Source of the DNA: Bacteroidales bacterium
Lineage (GTDB): Bacteria > Bacteroidota > Bacteroidia > Bacteroidales > UBA932
Assembly (NCBI GenBank): GCA_004556005.1
Contig: SFJA01000030.1
Coordinates: 1-21,673, forward strand
Reading direction: 5' to 3'
DNA: 21,673 nt
Shown: positions 21,248 to 21,673 of the stretch, piece by piece
Layout: the number at the start of each line of letters is the position of its first letter
Position numbering within the stretch: position 1 is the first letter of the stretch
Notes under the pieces: model-generated
The model's database searches: none
The model's input: only the letters and a program-made list of their open reading frames with translations
What the model was told of the DNA's origin: nothing
Position numbers and translations under genes: made by a program

Positions 21248-21673
21248 ATGTCGTTCACAGAAGAAAGAATCGCATTGGAAGGCCTTACGTTCGATGACGT
21301 TCTCCTCATCCCGGCCTATTCTGAAGTCCTCCCGAGGGAGGTAGATCTCAGCACGAGATTTTCTCGCAACATTTCTCTCAACATTCCTATCGTGTCAGCC
21401 GCAATGGATACCGTTACGGAAGCTCCTATGGCGATTGCTCTGGCAAGAGAAGGAGGTATCGGTGTCATCCACAAGAATATGAGCATACAGGCTCAGGCTG
21501 CCGAGGTTCGCAAGGTAAAGCGTGCCGAAAACGGTATGATCGTGGATCCAATCACCATCAACAAGGACCAGACGGTGGCTGATGCCCTTGCTCTTATGAA
21601 GGAAAATTACATCGGAGGCATACCGGTTACCGATGCGGAAGGACGGCTTGTCGGCATAGTGACCAACAGGGAC
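21248..21673 (+). CDS. guaB: IMP dehydrogenase, N-terminal part (cut by window end)
   Basis: The first 142 codons of inosine-5'-monophosphate dehydrogenase, which oxidises IMP to XMP in guanine nucleotide synthesis. The N-terminus (GLTFDDVLLIPAYSEVLP, residues 12-29) and NIPIVSAAMDTVTEAPMA, followed by GGIGVIHKNMSIQ, are family hallmarks. From about residue 97 the first CBS domain begins (MIVDPITINKDQTVADAL, then GGIPVTDAEGRLVGIVTNRD). The catalytic cysteine loop is beyond the window. The frame is open to the last base. It has its own promoter, and its product feeds the GTP pool that the relA product draws on, although the two genes are not linked in an operon. Confidence 0.95.
   Translation, partial: MSFTEERIALEGLTFDDVLLIPAYSEVLPREVDLSTRFSRNISLNIPIVSAAMDTVTEAPMAIALAREGGIGVIHKNMSIQAQAAEVRKVKRAENGMIVDPITINKDQTVADALALMKENYIGGIPVTDAEGRLVGIVTNRD

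Overview
The window reads as a stretch of a Bacteroidota (most likely Bacteroidales) chromosome. Supporting signs: several genes carry the phylum-type promoter core TAnnTTTG (position -7), in five cases with a TTTG-like -33 element 19-20 bases upstream; starts lack clear Shine-Dalgarno sequences; there is an HU gene followed by a 29-residue basic ribosomal-type protein; and DUF5009-type acyltransferase, TPR-LuxR regulator and DLNxDG-type lipoprotein families are present. Most of the DNA is moderately GC-rich with mainly housekeeping genes. One segment near 20.4-21.2 kb is visibly AT-richer. No tRNA, rRNA, CRISPR array, insertion sequence or prophage gene was seen.

Layout. 16-3913: a DUF5009/HGSNAT-like membrane acyltransferase (minus) divergent from a TPR-transmembrane-LuxR regulator (plus), then a decayed short reading frame and a CPBP-family membrane protease. 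3913-8771: two convergent-to-plus genes, a short UvrA-like ABC ATPase that lacks the UvrB-binding insert, and Lon protease. The 260-base gap between lon and HU holds both promoters and two related inverted repeats. 9032-12745: HU, the small COX24/bS22-like protein, a terminator, RNase G/E with a leader hairpin, another terminator overlapping its stop codon, MltG, and an overlapping unknown gene. 12836-14950: a RelA-type (p)ppGpp synthetase (minus) whose hydrolase residues are lost. 15029-20401: uvrB (TTG start), an SGNH hydrolase and an MBOAT O-acyltransferase in one overlapping cluster. 20567-21172: an AT-rich lipoprotein gene. 21248 to the window end: the 5' part of guaB.

How the genes relate. 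Lon, HU, RNase G/E, RelA and UvrB form a loose stress, nucleoid, RNA-turnover and repair neighbourhood with compact, overlapping regulatory regions. The SGNH-MBOAT pair looks like an envelope or exported-glycan O-acylation module that has become translationally coupled to uvrB. MltG sets glycan-strand length in peptidoglycan and its overlapping partner is unrecognised. I did not find a clearly new multi-gene defence or mobile system. The best leads are the inverted repeats at the lon promoter, the RelA with a broken hydrolase site, the degenerate histidine-kinase-like H-box inside the LuxR regulator, and the hairpin in the RNase G/E leader.
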